From positions 1-38,629 of the forward strand of contig JBFOMB010000171.1 of the NCBI GenBank assembly GCA_040830545.1: a stretch of DNA of 38,629 nucleotides, given 5' to 3'. Position numbers and translations under genes: made by a program. The notes under the pieces are model-generated. The model did not search any database. It was not told the origin of the DNA and worked only from the letters and a program-made list of their open reading frames with translations. Below, piece after piece: positions 25,374-34,040 of the stretch (position 1 is its first letter; the number at the start of each line of letters is the position of its first letter). The stretch comes from HXMU1420-2 sp040830545. GTDB lineage: Bacteria > Pseudomonadota > Alphaproteobacteria > Rhodobacterales > Rhodobacteraceae.

Positions 25374-25448
25374 ATTTTTTGGTCCAGATACATCCGTTTG
25401 CCGATTGCGCCCGTACATCCTGCAAAGACCAAGACCGAAAGAACCACA

Positions 25449-26747
25449 ATGCCATTTGAACACCCCATCGCCGCCACCCGCAACATCGCTGTCATTGGGG
25501 GCGGAATATCTGGAATGGGGGCCGCGCTGCTTCTGGGCCGGGACCATCGCGTGACGATTTTCGAGGCCGGGCCGCAATTGGGCGGACACGCTCGCACGGT
25601 GATCGCCGGGCGCAATCGCGATCAGCCGGTCGACACCGGGTTTATCGTGTTCAACCACGTGAACTATCCGCATCTGTGCGCGATGTTTGACGAACTGGAC
25701 GTGCCTACGGCCAAATCCGACATGAGCTTTGGCGCATCGTTTGACGGTGGGCGTCTGGAATACTCGGTCCAGAGCATCGACGCGCTGTTTGCCCAACGCC
25801 GCAATCTGGTTAATCCGGCCTTTGTGCGGATGGTGCGGAATCTGGTCCATTTCAACAACAATGCACTGGCGGCAGCGGATGATCCGTCCATGACTGTGCG
25901 GGATTTGCTGGCCAAGCTCGGCATGGGGGATTGGTTCCGCGACTACTACCTGCTGCCCTTTTCCGGCGCGATCTGGTCAACGCCGCGGGAACAGGTGCTG
26001 GATTTTCCGGCCTATGCGATGGTGCGGTTCTTCAAGAACCACGCGTTGTTGGGCAAAAAGGGCAAACATCAGTGGTACACGGTGCGCGGTGGATCACAGG
26101 AATACGTATCCCGCGTGACCCGCGCGCTGGAACAGCAGGGCACGCAGCTGAGGACTTCTACGCCAGTTCAGGCGGTGCGGCGCAGCGTGCTGGGGGTCGA
26201 GGTACAGACCGCCAATCATGGCTGGGAACGGTTTGACGAGGTGATCTTTGCCACGCATTCGGACGATACACTGCGCCTGTTGGCCGACCCGAGCGTGACC
26301 GAGCGCGATGCGCTGGGCCGGATTGCCTATCAGCCCAACACCGTGACCTTGCACCGCGATGCGTCGATCATGCCCAAACGCAAACGGGTCTGGTCGAGTT
26401 GGAGCTACACGGAACCACGCGGCGGCTCGCAAGCGCTGGATCTGACGTACTGGATGAACTCGCTACAGCCGATACCGAAGGACGATCCGATGTTTGTCAC
26501 GCTGAATGACAACGGGCGCATTCGTGACGATCTGATCTATGACCAGACCACCATGCGGCATCCGGTTTATGGCCCCGGTGTTCTGGAGGCGCAGGATCGC
26601 CTGCGCGAGATCAACGGCACCAACCGCACCTGGTTCTGCGGGGCCTGGATGCGCAACGGGTTCCACGAGGACGGCTTGGCCAGCGCGGTCGAAGTCGTGG
26701 AGCAGATCCAGAGCGCGGGTGCTGCCCTGCGTGTGGCGGCGCAATGA
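25449..26747 (+). CDS. FAD-dependent amine oxidase-like oxidoreductase (RSP_1091 family)
   Basis: 432 residues from the ATG at 25449; the frame is open further upstream but the FAD-binding start sits right here. The dinucleotide motif GGGISGMGAALLLG (about residues 19-32) is followed by FEAGPQLGGHA (about 40-50). The family segments TGFIVFNHVNYPHL, PFSGAIWSTP and WFCGAWMRNGFHEDGLASA are all present. It starts an operon of five genes that matches, from memory, the R. sphaeroides RSP_1091-1087 operon next to rpoE. That operon is in the RpoE regulon, and its first gene has been linked to furan fatty acid formation; I am not certain of the exact Ufa gene name. The likely role is oxidation or desaturation of membrane acyl chains. 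Confidence 0.88.
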   Translation: MPFEHPIAATRNIAVIGGGISGMGAALLLGRDHRVTIFEAGPQLGGHARTVIAGRNRDQPVDTGFIVFNHVNYPHLCAMFDELDVPTAKSDMSFGASFDGGRLEYSVQSIDALFAQRRNLVNPAFVRMVRNLVHFNNNALAAADDPSMTVRDLLAKLGMGDWFRDYYLLPFSGAIWSTPREQVLDFPAYAMVRFFKNHALLGKKGKHQWYTVRGGSQEYVSRVTRALEQQGTQLRTSTPVQAVRRSVLGVEVQTANHGWERFDEVIFATHSDDTLRLLADPSVTERDALGRIAYQPNTVTLHRDASIMPKRKRVWSSWSYTEPRGGSQALDLTYWMNSLQPIPKDDPMFVTLNDNGRIRDDLIYDQTTMRHPVYGPGVLEAQDRLREINGTNRTWFCGAWMRNGFHEDGLASAVEVVEQIQSAGAALRVAAQ

Positions 26748-27523
26748 CGCAAACCGTCGATCATATCGCGGCGCATACGTTCCATGGGCGCAAGGGGGCG
26801 GTCAGCAACGGATTTCGGTATTCGGTGGACTATGTGCTGCTGGATGCGGAGGCCGAGCTGGATACCCCACCGCTATTTTCGCGCAACCGCGCCAACGTGG
26901 CCTCGGTCCGGGACCAGGATCATGGTGGGGAGATCGGTCAGGGTCAAGGAGCGGAATGGGTGCGCAAGGTTCTGTCGGCCCACCAACTGTCCCAGCCTGC
27001 GCGGATCATGTTGCTGACGCAGCCGCGTATTCTGGGGCATCTGTTCAACCCGGGCAGTTTCTGGCTGTGTTTTTCGTATGACGAGGCTCAAGAGATGGTT
27101 GCGGTGATTGCCGAGGTCAACAATACCTGTGGTGACCGGCATTCCTACCTGTGCCACCACCCGGATCAGCGCCCCATCGGTCCGTCGGATCGCCTTGCTG
27201 CGACAAAGGTGTTTTATGTCTCGCCCTTCCAGCCGGTCGAAGGCGGCTATACCTTCCGGTTTGACATCACGTCTCAGCGGATTGGCGTCTGGATCGACTA
27301 CGCCCAACAGGGCGAGGCGGGTGGTGGTGGGCTGATTGCAACCCTCACCGGCCCACGTGCCCCGTTGACCACGGGCAGTCTGTTGTGGTCCCTGCTGCGT
27401 CGCCCATTTGGGTCGCGTCGCGTCTTTGCCTTGATCGTCTGGCAGGCGCTGAAACTCTGGTGGAAACGGGCCCCGTTCCGCCGCCGGGTTTTGCCGCCAG
27501 CACATGAGGTCAGTCGGGGATGA
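26744..27523 (+). CDS. DUF1365 domain-containing protein
   Basis: 259 residues. Typical family segments are visible: an N-terminal HGRKGAVSNGFRYSVDYVLLD, LLTQPRILGHLFNPGSFWLCF (about 89-109), EVNNTCGDRHSYLC and KVFYVSPFQPVEGGYTF. DUF1365 proteins often neighbour FAD amine oxidases and cyclopropane-fatty-acid synthase-like enzymes, so a role in lipid modification is inferred; no reaction is established. It overlaps the upstream gene by four bases (ATGA) and the downstream transporter by four, so it is in the middle of a tightly coupled operon. Confidence 0.9.
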   Translation: MTQTVDHIAAHTFHGRKGAVSNGFRYSVDYVLLDAEAELDTPPLFSRNRANVASVRDQDHGGEIGQGQGAEWVRKVLSAHQLSQPARIMLLTQPRILGHLFNPGSFWLCFSYDEAQEMVAVIAEVNNTCGDRHSYLCHHPDQRPIGPSDRLAATKVFYVSPFQPVEGGYTFRFDITSQRIGVWIDYAQQGEAGGGGLIATLTGPRAPLTTGSLLWSLLRRPFGSRRVFALIVWQALKLWWKRAPFRRRVLPPAHEVSRG

Positions 27524-28779
27524 TGGCTGCCGAGGCGCATATCCAGCGTGGGCATCGCCTGCCGTCTTATGCCCTGTTTGCCGGGTTGCTGGCTGCGGCG
27601 GGGCTGCCGATCTATATTCACGCGCCCAAGTTCTTTGTGGACACTTATGGCGTCAGCCTCGCGTCACTGGGTGCGGTATTGTTCGCGTTGCGACTGTTGG
27701 ATGTGGTGCAGGATCCGTTGTTGGGGCGACTCGCCCGCGCGGTACAGAACTATCGCGCCTTAAGCGCGGGCATAGCCTTGGCGATCTTGGCCAGTGCCAT
27801 GGTGGGCCTGTTTGCCGTCACACCACCGGTTGCACCGCTGATCTGGTTCGCAGCCATGCTGACGCTGCTGTTCTCGGCCTACTCTTACCTCACCATCATT
27901 TTTTATGCCCAGGGCGTTGCGAAGGCTCCGACGCTCGGTCAGGGCGGCCATTTGCAAGTCGCCCGTTGGCGAGAAACCGGGGCGTTGTTGGGCGTTTGTC
28001 TTGCGTCCGTGGCGCCGGTCGCGGCCGCTGCATTGTCGGCACATCCTTTTGCGGTGTTCGCGGCAGCATTTGCCGGAGTGGCACTGATGGCCGCCTTGGC
28101 GATGCAGACCGAATGGTCCGCAACCTCCACCAGCACTCCATCCGGATTCGGCATTGTCCTTCGCGACCCGCCTGCACGGCGCTTGTTGTTGATCGCTCTG
28201 GTCAATGCGGCACCCGTGGCAGTCAGTTCCACGCTCTTCCTCTTCTTCGTGGAAAGCCGACTGGCCGCGCCGGGGGCCGAAGGTCCACTTTTGTTGCTCT
28301 TCTTCCTGTCCGCTGCTGTGGCTGCCCCGCTCTGGGGCCGGTTGGCGGATCGGTTGGGCGCACGTTCTGTCCTGCTAGTTGGTATGGTCTTATCGATCCT
28401 TGCCTTTGGCGGCGCACTGTTCCTCGGCACTGGCGACATCACGTGGTTCGCCTTGATTTGCCTCGCCTCTGGCGCGGCTCTCGGCGCGGACATGACGTTA
28501 CTGCCTGCCATGTTCTCCCAACGCATGGCGCGGATTGCACCCGAGGCCAGCGAAGCCTTTGGCCTCTGGTCCTTTGTCACCAAATTCGCGCTGGCGTTCG
28601 CCGCTGTCACCCTGCTGCCCTTATTGGAGGCCGCGGGCTTCCAATCCGGCACAGACAACTCACCCCAGGCTTTGACCCGCCTGACCCTTCTTTACGCTGC
28701 AGTGCCCTGCGCGCTGAAACTTGTCGCAATCGCACTGCTGGCCACTTTCAAAACTGAGGACTCGACATGGCAAAATTGA
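27520..28779 (+). CDS. MFS transporter, GPH (sugar:cation symporter)-like
   Basis: 419 residues with about twelve hydrophobic helices. The segment AVLFALRLLDVVQDPLLGRLA (about 48-68) is characteristic of the MelB/GPH branch, and a second-half equivalent, APLWGRLADRLGARSVL, follows. The start is one of two adjacent ATGs (27520/27523). It overlaps DUF1365 by four bases and the next gene by 13. In this operon its cargo is unknown. Relatives outside sugar metabolism are common, and the lipid context argues against a simple sugar role (inference). Confidence 0.88.
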   Translation: MMAAEAHIQRGHRLPSYALFAGLLAAAGLPIYIHAPKFFVDTYGVSLASLGAVLFALRLLDVVQDPLLGRLARAVQNYRALSAGIALAILASAMVGLFAVTPPVAPLIWFAAMLTLLFSAYSYLTIIFYAQGVAKAPTLGQGGHLQVARWRETGALLGVCLASVAPVAAAALSAHPFAVFAAAFAGVALMAALAMQTEWSATSTSTPSGFGIVLRDPPARRLLLIALVNAAPVAVSSTLFLFFVESRLAAPGAEGPLLLLFFLSAAVAAPLWGRLADRLGARSVLLVGMVLSILAFGGALFLGTGDITWFALICLASGAALGADMTLLPAMFSQRMARIAPEASEAFGLWSFVTKFALAFAAVTLLPLLEAAGFQSGTDNSPQALTRLTLLYAAVPCALKLVAIALLATFKTEDSTWQN

Positions 28780-29354
28780 CATTTCTGCTGCTCGGCGCCC
28801 TGATCATGCTTGGCCTTGTCTGGCTGCGCACCGCTTACCTCACCTTCCGCGCGCAAAAGCCCGATGATTATGCGCAAACCACACCTGTCTTTGACATACG
28901 CGACCATCTGAACGGCACGATTGACTGTGATGGCGTGATCTATGGCCCAACCGGGCGCGTGACGTCGCGGTTCGTGGGCGTGTTCCATGCGGAATGGGAC
29001 GGCAATACCGGCACGATGACCGAGCATTTCGAATACGACAACGGCAACACGCAGGATCGCGAATGGACGTTGGTTGTGGATGATCAGGGCCGCATCAAGG
29101 CCACTGCGCCGGATGTGATTGGCCTAGGGTCAGGTTGGCAATCGGGTGCAGCTGTTCAGTTGCAATACAAGATCAAGCTGCCCGAAACTGCTGGTGGCCA
29201 TGTGCTGGACACCATCGACTGGATGTATCTGGGACCCAACGGCGTGATCACGAACCGTAGTCAGTTGAGCAAATTCGGGATCAAGGTGGCAGAATTGGTG
29301 GCCACGATGCGTCCCCGTGCCGCTGAATCTGATCAGCAATTGGCGGCGGAGTAG
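28767..29354 (+). CDS. DUF3833 family membrane-anchored protein
   Basis: 195 residues. One N-terminal hydrophobic helix (about residues 4-20) would anchor or export it. The rest is a beta-rich domain with FDIRDHLNGTIDCDGVIYGPTG, EHFEYDNGNTQDREW and MYLGPNGVITNRSQLSKFGI, as in DUF3833. There is no known activity. The ATG lies 13 bases inside the end of the transporter gene, so translation is coupled. The protein probably acts at the periplasmic face of the inner membrane or near the lipids altered by the operon's enzymes. Confidence 0.85.
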   Translation: MAKLTFLLLGALIMLGLVWLRTAYLTFRAQKPDDYAQTTPVFDIRDHLNGTIDCDGVIYGPTGRVTSRFVGVFHAEWDGNTGTMTEHFEYDNGNTQDREWTLVVDDQGRIKATAPDVIGLGSGWQSGAAVQLQYKIKLPETAGGHVLDTIDWMYLGPNGVITNRSQLSKFGIKVAELVATMRPRAAESDQQLAAE

Positions 29355-29360
29355 CCTTGT

Positions 29361-30092
29361 ATGCGTGAGTGGATGGGTAAACGGTACTGGCTGGTCGGCG
29401 CGAGCGAGGGGCTGGGTGCAGCACTGGCGGAGAAGCTGAGTGCCTGTGGTGTGCATGTGATCCTGAGCGCGCGCAATGCTGATCGGCTTGCTGAGGTGGC
29501 AGAGCGGTTACCCGGCCCATCCACGGTTGTTCCCATGGACGTAACCGACTCGGCCAGTGTTCAGGCCGCTGTTGCCACGGTCGGCGAAGTGGATGGCATC
29601 GTCTATCTGGCCGGGGCCTATTGGCCGATGCCCGCAGGTGATTGGCGGGTTGAGGACGGCGTTCAGATGGCCGACATCAACCTTACCGGGGCGATGCGGG
29701 TGCTGGGCCATGTGGTGCCGGGTATGGTGGCTCGTGACAGCGGCCACGTCGTCATTACGGGCTCGTTGGGCGGGTTTCGGGGGCTGAAGAACTCCGTCGG
29801 CTATGGCGCGTCCAAGGCTGGGACAATGGTATTGGCCGAAAGCCTGTACGCTGATCTGTGGCGGACGGGCGTCAAGGTGCAATTGTCCAACCCCGGCTTC
29901 ATCCGCACGCGGCTGACGGACAAGAACGACTTCAAAATGCCCTTCCTGATGGAACCGGAACAGGCCGCATTGCACATGTTCGAACACATGTGCACGGACC
30001 GTTTCAAACACAGCTTCCCCCGCGTGTTTTCCTGGGTCTTCCGCGTCAGCCAGTTCTTCCCCGACTGGCTCTACTATCGACTGTTTGCCTGA
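29361..30092 (+). CDS. SDR family NAD(P)-dependent oxidoreductase (last gene of the RpoE-linked operon)
   Basis: 243 residues. It has the nucleotide motif GASEGLGAALA (13-23), the catalytic Ser in ITGSLGGF, and the intact YxxxK in VGYGASKAG. The C-terminal tail is rich in aromatic residues (VFRVSQFFPDWLYYRLF), suggesting membrane association, as in acyl-chain SDRs. The start ATG at 29361 is six bases past the DUF3833 stop, with GGCGGAG upstream; an ATG at 29373 is an alternative. Its place as the fifth gene matches the RSP_1087 position in R. sphaeroides. No clear terminator is seen before the dnaE2 promoter region. Confidence 0.88.
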   Translation: MREWMGKRYWLVGASEGLGAALAEKLSACGVHVILSARNADRLAEVAERLPGPSTVVPMDVTDSASVQAAVATVGEVDGIVYLAGAYWPMPAGDWRVEDGVQMADINLTGAMRVLGHVVPGMVARDSGHVVITGSLGGFRGLKNSVGYGASKAGTMVLAESLYADLWRTGVKVQLSNPGFIRTRLTDKNDFKMPFLMEPEQAALHMFEHMCTDRFKHSFPRVFSWVFRVSQFFPDWLYYRLFA

Positions 30093-30138
30093 ACCTTCAG
30101 TTTGTCGCGAGACGGTTTTGATTTACTGACTCCAAATA

Positions 30139-30153
30139 GAACAAAAGGTGAAC
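30139..30153 (+). promoter_or_regulatory. LexA (SOS) box of dnaE2
   Basis: GAAC-N7-GAAC with exact seven-base spacing, the direct-repeat LexA operator known from Rhodobacter and other alphaproteobacteria. It ends directly before TATACT (30154-30159), a 5/6 match to the -10 box, so LexA would block polymerase there. Confidence 0.85.
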
Positions 30154-30160
30154 TATACTT

Positions 30161-33085
30161 GTGCCCATGTTCACCGAACTGTCGATCACGTCCAATTTCA
30201 CCTTCCTCACCGGCGCCTCCCATGCCGAGGAGTTCATGACCCGTGCCGCCTCCCTGAGCCTTGCGGGGATTGCGATTGCGGATGACAATTCTGTGGCCGG
30301 TATCGTGCGCGCCCATACCGAGGCGCGGCGCATTGCCCGTTTGGTGAAAGAACGGCAGGATTGGGAGGCGGAACATGACCCGATGGGACCGCTTCGCCCA
30401 GAACATTGTCCTGAACCGCCTTCCTTCCCGATCTATGCCCGTCCCCGTTTGATCCCGGCGGCGCGGCTGGTATTCACCGATGCCCCGCCCATTACTGTCC
30501 TGCCGGAAAACCGTCGGGGGTGGGCTTCGCTTTGCCGGTTGATTTCGCACGGGCGACTCCGGGCAGAGAAGGGGGCGTGTGATCTGCAACTGGCGGACCT
30601 GTTGGACCACGCCGAAGGGCTGCACCTGCTGCTCTGGCCGCACATGCAACGGGTTCAGCGCGGCGCGGGTGTGTGGGAACCGTACATGAAACGGCTGACG
30701 CGCCGCTTTGCCGGGAAGATGCATCTGCTGATGCATCCGGTCTATGATGGCCGCGACCCGGACCGGTTTGCGGCGCTCACGCAGGATGCCGCGCAGATGG
30801 GCCTGCCCACCATCGCCTCTGCCGCGCCGCGCATGCATCACAGCCGCCGACGCCGTCTGGCTGACGTGCTGACCGCGATCCGACTGAAACGCCGGGTGGA
30901 CGAACTGGGCCGGGACGCGCTGGTGAACGCCGAACCCCGCCTGCGCTCCGAGGCTGAGATGCGCCGACTGTTTCGTGGGCATGAGGACGCCGTTGACCGC
31001 GCCGGGGAACTGGCCGCGCGCCTGACCTTTTCGCTGGATGAATTGCGTTACGAATACCCGTCCGAGATTACCGAAAATGAAACCCCGCCCGAGCGTCTGC
31101 GCCGCCTGGCTTATGAGGGGCTGGAATGGCGCTATCCCGGTGGGGCCTCGGATCACGTGATCGGCCTGCTGGAACATGAGCTCGACCTGATTGGGAAACT
31201 TCGGTACGAACCCTATTTCCTGACCGTACGCGACATCGTTCATTTCGCCCGCTCCCGCGACATCCTATGTCAGGGCCGGGGGTCAGCGGCGAATTCGGTG
31301 GTTTGCTACTGCCTTGGCGTCACCTCTGTCTCACCGGAAATCGGCACGATGGTGTTCGAACGCTTCGTGTCCGAGGCGCGGGATGAGCCGCCCGACATCG
31401 ACGTCGATTTCGAACATGAACGGCGCGAGGAGGTGATCCAGTGGATCTATGAACGCTATGGCCGCCACCGTGCGGGCCTGTGTGCCACTGTCGTGCATTA
31501 TCGGGGCAAACGGGCCATCCGCGAGGTGGGGCGCGCCATGGGCCTGACCGAAGATACGATTTCCGCCCTGTCCTCCCAACTGTGGGGGTTCTTTTCGGCC
31601 GAGGGGCTGGAGGCCGAGCGGATGCGCGAAATCGGTCTGGACCCCACCGACCGGCGGCTGCAGCAGACCATGGACCTTGTCTATGAAATCATCGGCTTCC
31701 CCCGCCACCTGTCCCAGCATGTGGGCGGGTTTGTTGTGACCGAGGGGCGGCTGGACGAACTGGTGCCCATCGAAAACGCCACGATGGAGGATCGCACGGT
31801 CATCTGCTGGGACAAGGACGACATTGAATCCCTGGGCATCCTGAAGGTCGATGTGCTGTCACTGGGGATGCTCACCTGTATTCGCAAGGCGTTTGACTTG
31901 CTGCAACAGCACCACCAGACCAGCTATACGCTTGCCACACTCCCGCCGGAGGACCCGGTGGTCTATGACATGCTGTGCAAGGCTGACAGCATCGGCGTGT
32001 TCCAGGTCGAAAGTCGCGCGCAGATGAACTTCCTGCCGCGCATGAAGCCGCGCAATTTCTATGATCTGGTGATCGAGGTTGCCATCATCCGCCCCGGCCC
32101 CATTCAGGGTGACATGGTCCATCCCTATATCCGCCGCCGGAACGGGGAGGAGGAGGTCAGCTTCCCTTCGGACGCGCTGGGCGAGGTGTTGGGCAAAACC
32201 CTGGGCGTGCCGCTATTTCAGGAACAGGCGATGCAGATTGCCATTGTTGGCGCGGGGTTCACGCCGGATCAGGCCGACCGCCTGCGCCGCTCGCTCGCCA
32301 CATTCAAGAAGCACGGCAATGTCAGCGAGTTCCGTAATCTCTTCATGCGCGGGATGAAACGCAATGGTTATGACGAGGATTTCGCCGCCCGCTGCTTTTC
32401 CCAGATCGAGGGGTTCGGGTCCTATGGTTTCCCCGAAAGCCACGCGGCCTCGTTCGCGCTGCTGGTCTATGCCTCGGCTTGGATCAAATGCCACCATCCG
32501 GGTTTGTTTGCTTGCGCGCTGCTGAATTCCCAGCCCATGGGGTTTTATGCCCCGGCCCAGATTGTGCGCGATGCCCGTGAACATGGGGTGGTCGTGCGTC
32601 CGGTCTGCATCAATGCGAGTTACTGGGACAATGTGATGGAACCGGATGGCAAGGGTGGTCTGGCCCTGCGCCTGGGGTTCCGCCAGATCAAGGGCCTGCA
32701 CGAGGACGACGCCGCCTGGCTGACGGCGGCGCGCGGCAATGGCTATCACGAGGTGGCGGATGTCTGGCGGCGTGCCGGGTTGGGTCCGGCGGTGCTGGAG
32801 CGTCTGGCCGAGGCGGATGTGTTTGCTGTTACTGGCCTGTCCCGGCGCGAGGCGTTGTGGGCGGCCAAGGCCATCGCAGCCAAGAAACCGCTACCGCTGT
32901 TTGCAGGTGATCTGGAGGGCGAGGCGATTCCGGAACCTGCCGCCAACCTCCCCCAGATGACGACGGGCGAACAGGTGGTGGAGGATTACGTGTCCACCCG
33001 GCTCAGCCTCAAGGCGCATCCGGTGGCGTTGTTGCGGCACCTGCTGACGCCGGAACCGGGTCAGGGGCGGGCAGAACGCAGGTGA
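30161..33085 (+). CDS. dnaE2: Error-prone DNA polymerase DnaE2 (ImuC), C-terminally short
   Basis: 974 residues from the GTG at 30161, or 972 from the ATG at 30167. The N-terminal PHP domain (FTELSITSNFTFLTGASHAEE) starts immediately. The polymerase core has QGRGSAANSVVCYC (about 369-382), the catalytic aspartates in PDIDVDFEHERR (about 410-421), and VAIIRPGPIQGDMVHPY. Family members are usually about 1050-1100 residues and end in an OB fold; this one stops after LSLKAHPVALLRHLLTP plus ten more residues, so the OB domain is missing. The next gene starts two bases later on the other strand and is intact. The polymerase performs SOS mutagenic translesion synthesis, normally with ImuA and ImuB, neither of which is in the window. 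Confidence 0.93.
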   Translation: MPMFTELSITSNFTFLTGASHAEEFMTRAASLSLAGIAIADDNSVAGIVRAHTEARRIARLVKERQDWEAEHDPMGPLRPEHCPEPPSFPIYARPRLIPAARLVFTDAPPITVLPENRRGWASLCRLISHGRLRAEKGACDLQLADLLDHAEGLHLLLWPHMQRVQRGAGVWEPYMKRLTRRFAGKMHLLMHPVYDGRDPDRFAALTQDAAQMGLPTIASAAPRMHHSRRRRLADVLTAIRLKRRVDELGRDALVNAEPRLRSEAEMRRLFRGHEDAVDRAGELAARLTFSLDELRYEYPSEITENETPPERLRRLAYEGLEWRYPGGASDHVIGLLEHELDLIGKLRYEPYFLTVRDIVHFARSRDILCQGRGSAANSVVCYCLGVTSVSPEIGTMVFERFVSEARDEPPDIDVDFEHERREEVIQWIYERYGRHRAGLCATVVHYRGKRAIREVGRAMGLTEDTISALSSQLWGFFSAEGLEAERMREIGLDPTDRRLQQTMDLVYEIIGFPRHLSQHVGGFVVTEGRLDELVPIENATMEDRTVICWDKDDIESLGILKVDVLSLGMLTCIRKAFDLLQQHHQTSYTLATLPPEDPVVYDMLCKADSIGVFQVESRAQMNFLPRMKPRNFYDLVIEVAIIRPGPIQGDMVHPYIRRRNGEEEVSFPSDALGEVLGKTLGVPLFQEQAMQIAIVGAGFTPDQADRLRRSLATFKKHGNVSEFRNLFMRGMKRNGYDEDFAARCFSQIEGFGSYGFPESHAASFALLVYASAWIKCHHPGLFACALLNSQPMGFYAPAQIVRDAREHGVVVRPVCINASYWDNVMEPDGKGGLALRLGFRQIKGLHEDDAAWLTAARGNGYHEVADVWRRAGLGPAVLERLAEADVFAVTGLSRREALWAAKAIAAKKPLPLFAGDLEGEAIPEPAANLPQMTTGEQVVEDYVSTRLSLKAHPVALLRHLLTPEPGQGRAERR

Positions 33086-33086
33086 C

Positions 33087-33947
33087 TTACTCTGCCGCCA
33101 GCGGGTGCTGTTCCCGGCCTATATCGGTGATCTCGCCAATGACCTGCCGCAGCAGATCGCGGAAGGCGTCGAAGTTCCCATTCGGGCGCACCCGGCGTTC
33201 ATCCATGTAAAGCGACCGGTCGATTTCGATCTGAACCGCATGCTGTCGGCGCGACGGGCGGCCATAAGCCTGCGTCACATAGGCCCCGGCAAACGGCGTA
33301 TTGCGCGCCACGGTTAGGCCCGCGCTGGCAAAGGCGGCCTCGAACCGGTCGACGATATGGCTGCCTGCGGCAGCCCCGAACCGATCGCCCAGCACAATTT
33401 CCGGGCGCTTTCCGTTCTGCTTGGCCGCGCCATCCATCGCCTCGTGTGGCATGGAATGGCAATCCGCCAGAATCGCGCGACCAAACCGCATATGGGCTGT
33501 GTCCAACAGGTCACGCAATGCCGCGTGATAGGGCCGCCAGTAACCATCTATGCGGCGGTTCGCCTCGGTCATGGAAATCCGCCCCGAGTAAATGCAGCGC
33601 CCGTTGGCGACAACGCGAGGGATCACGCCCAGCCCCGATGCCACGCGCGGATTGTAGCCATGCCGCCTCACGCCTTCGATCAGGGCCGGGTCCAGTTCAT
33701 CCACGCTTCGATTGAGGTCCACATAGGCGCGTGGCGCGCCCGCGGACAGCAGTGGAGCGCCAAATTCCGGGGCTGAATCAAATAGTTGATCGACAAACGC
33801 ATCCTCTGACGACCGTATCGTGCGTTCATTCAACTGACTCCGTCTGACGAACGATGCGGGATAGTCGTTGCCACTGTGAGGCGATGCGAATACCACGCAG
33901 GACGCCAGTTCAGCGGGCTTCAGCAGATGATAAGCGGCCTTCGGCAT
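33087..33947 (-). CDS. N-formylglutamate amidohydrolase family protein
   Basis: 286 residues from the ATG at 33947, preceded by GGAAGGAGCATTC; a start at 33971 is less likely. Motifs of the family: FASPHSGNDYP (about 20-30), SSEDAFVDQLF, RAYVDLNRS, ILADCHSMPHE (histidine and acidic metal ligands) and VQIEIDRSLYM. The enzyme removes formate from N-formyl-L-glutamate, the last step of one histidine degradation route. No hut genes are in the window, so it may serve another N-formyl or related amide. It is convergent with dnaE2, with one base between the stops, and divergent from the tRNA-Val promoter. Confidence 0.9.
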   Translation of the reverse strand: MPKAAYHLLKPAELASCVVFASPHSGNDYPASFVRRSQLNERTIRSSEDAFVDQLFDSAPEFGAPLLSAGAPRAYVDLNRSVDELDPALIEGVRRHGYNPRVASGLGVIPRVVANGRCIYSGRISMTEANRRIDGYWRPYHAALRDLLDTAHMRFGRAILADCHSMPHEAMDGAAKQNGKRPEIVLGDRFGAAAGSHIVDRFEAAFASAGLTVARNTPFAGAYVTQAYGRPSRRQHAVQIEIDRSLYMDERRVRPNGNFDAFRDLLRQVIGEITDIGREQHPLAAE

Positions 33948-33966
33948 GAATGCTCCTTCCCGGTGC

Positions 33967-33994
33967 AACATAGACCGGAAAACAGTCTGCTCAA
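33967..33994 (-). promoter_or_regulatory. Possible promoter of the N-formylglutamate amidohydrolase gene
   Basis: On the minus strand TTGAGC (33994-33989, 4/6) and TATGTT (33972-33967, 4/6) with 16 bp between. The start codon is 20 bp past the -10 box, leaving room for the ribosome site. Confidence 0.35.
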
Positions 33995-34000
33995 AAGCCC

Positions 34001-34029
34001 TTGATCCCGTTTCCGACTCCTTTTATAGA
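34001..34029 (+). promoter_or_regulatory. Strong sigma-70 promoter of tRNA-Val(GAC) and probably rpmJ
   Basis: TTGATC (34001-34006) and TATAGA (34024-34029) with an exact 17-bp spacer. Expected start near 34036, about 60 nt before the tRNA. It is the best promoter match in the window. Confidence 0.7.
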
Positions 34030-34040
34030 CGCCGCTACCC

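Noticed and set aside
27504..28757. Second plus-strand frame overlapping the MFS transporter gene
   Set aside because: Cys/Arg/Gly-rich translation without hydrophobic segments; the alternative frame gives a clean twelve-helix transporter with coupled start.
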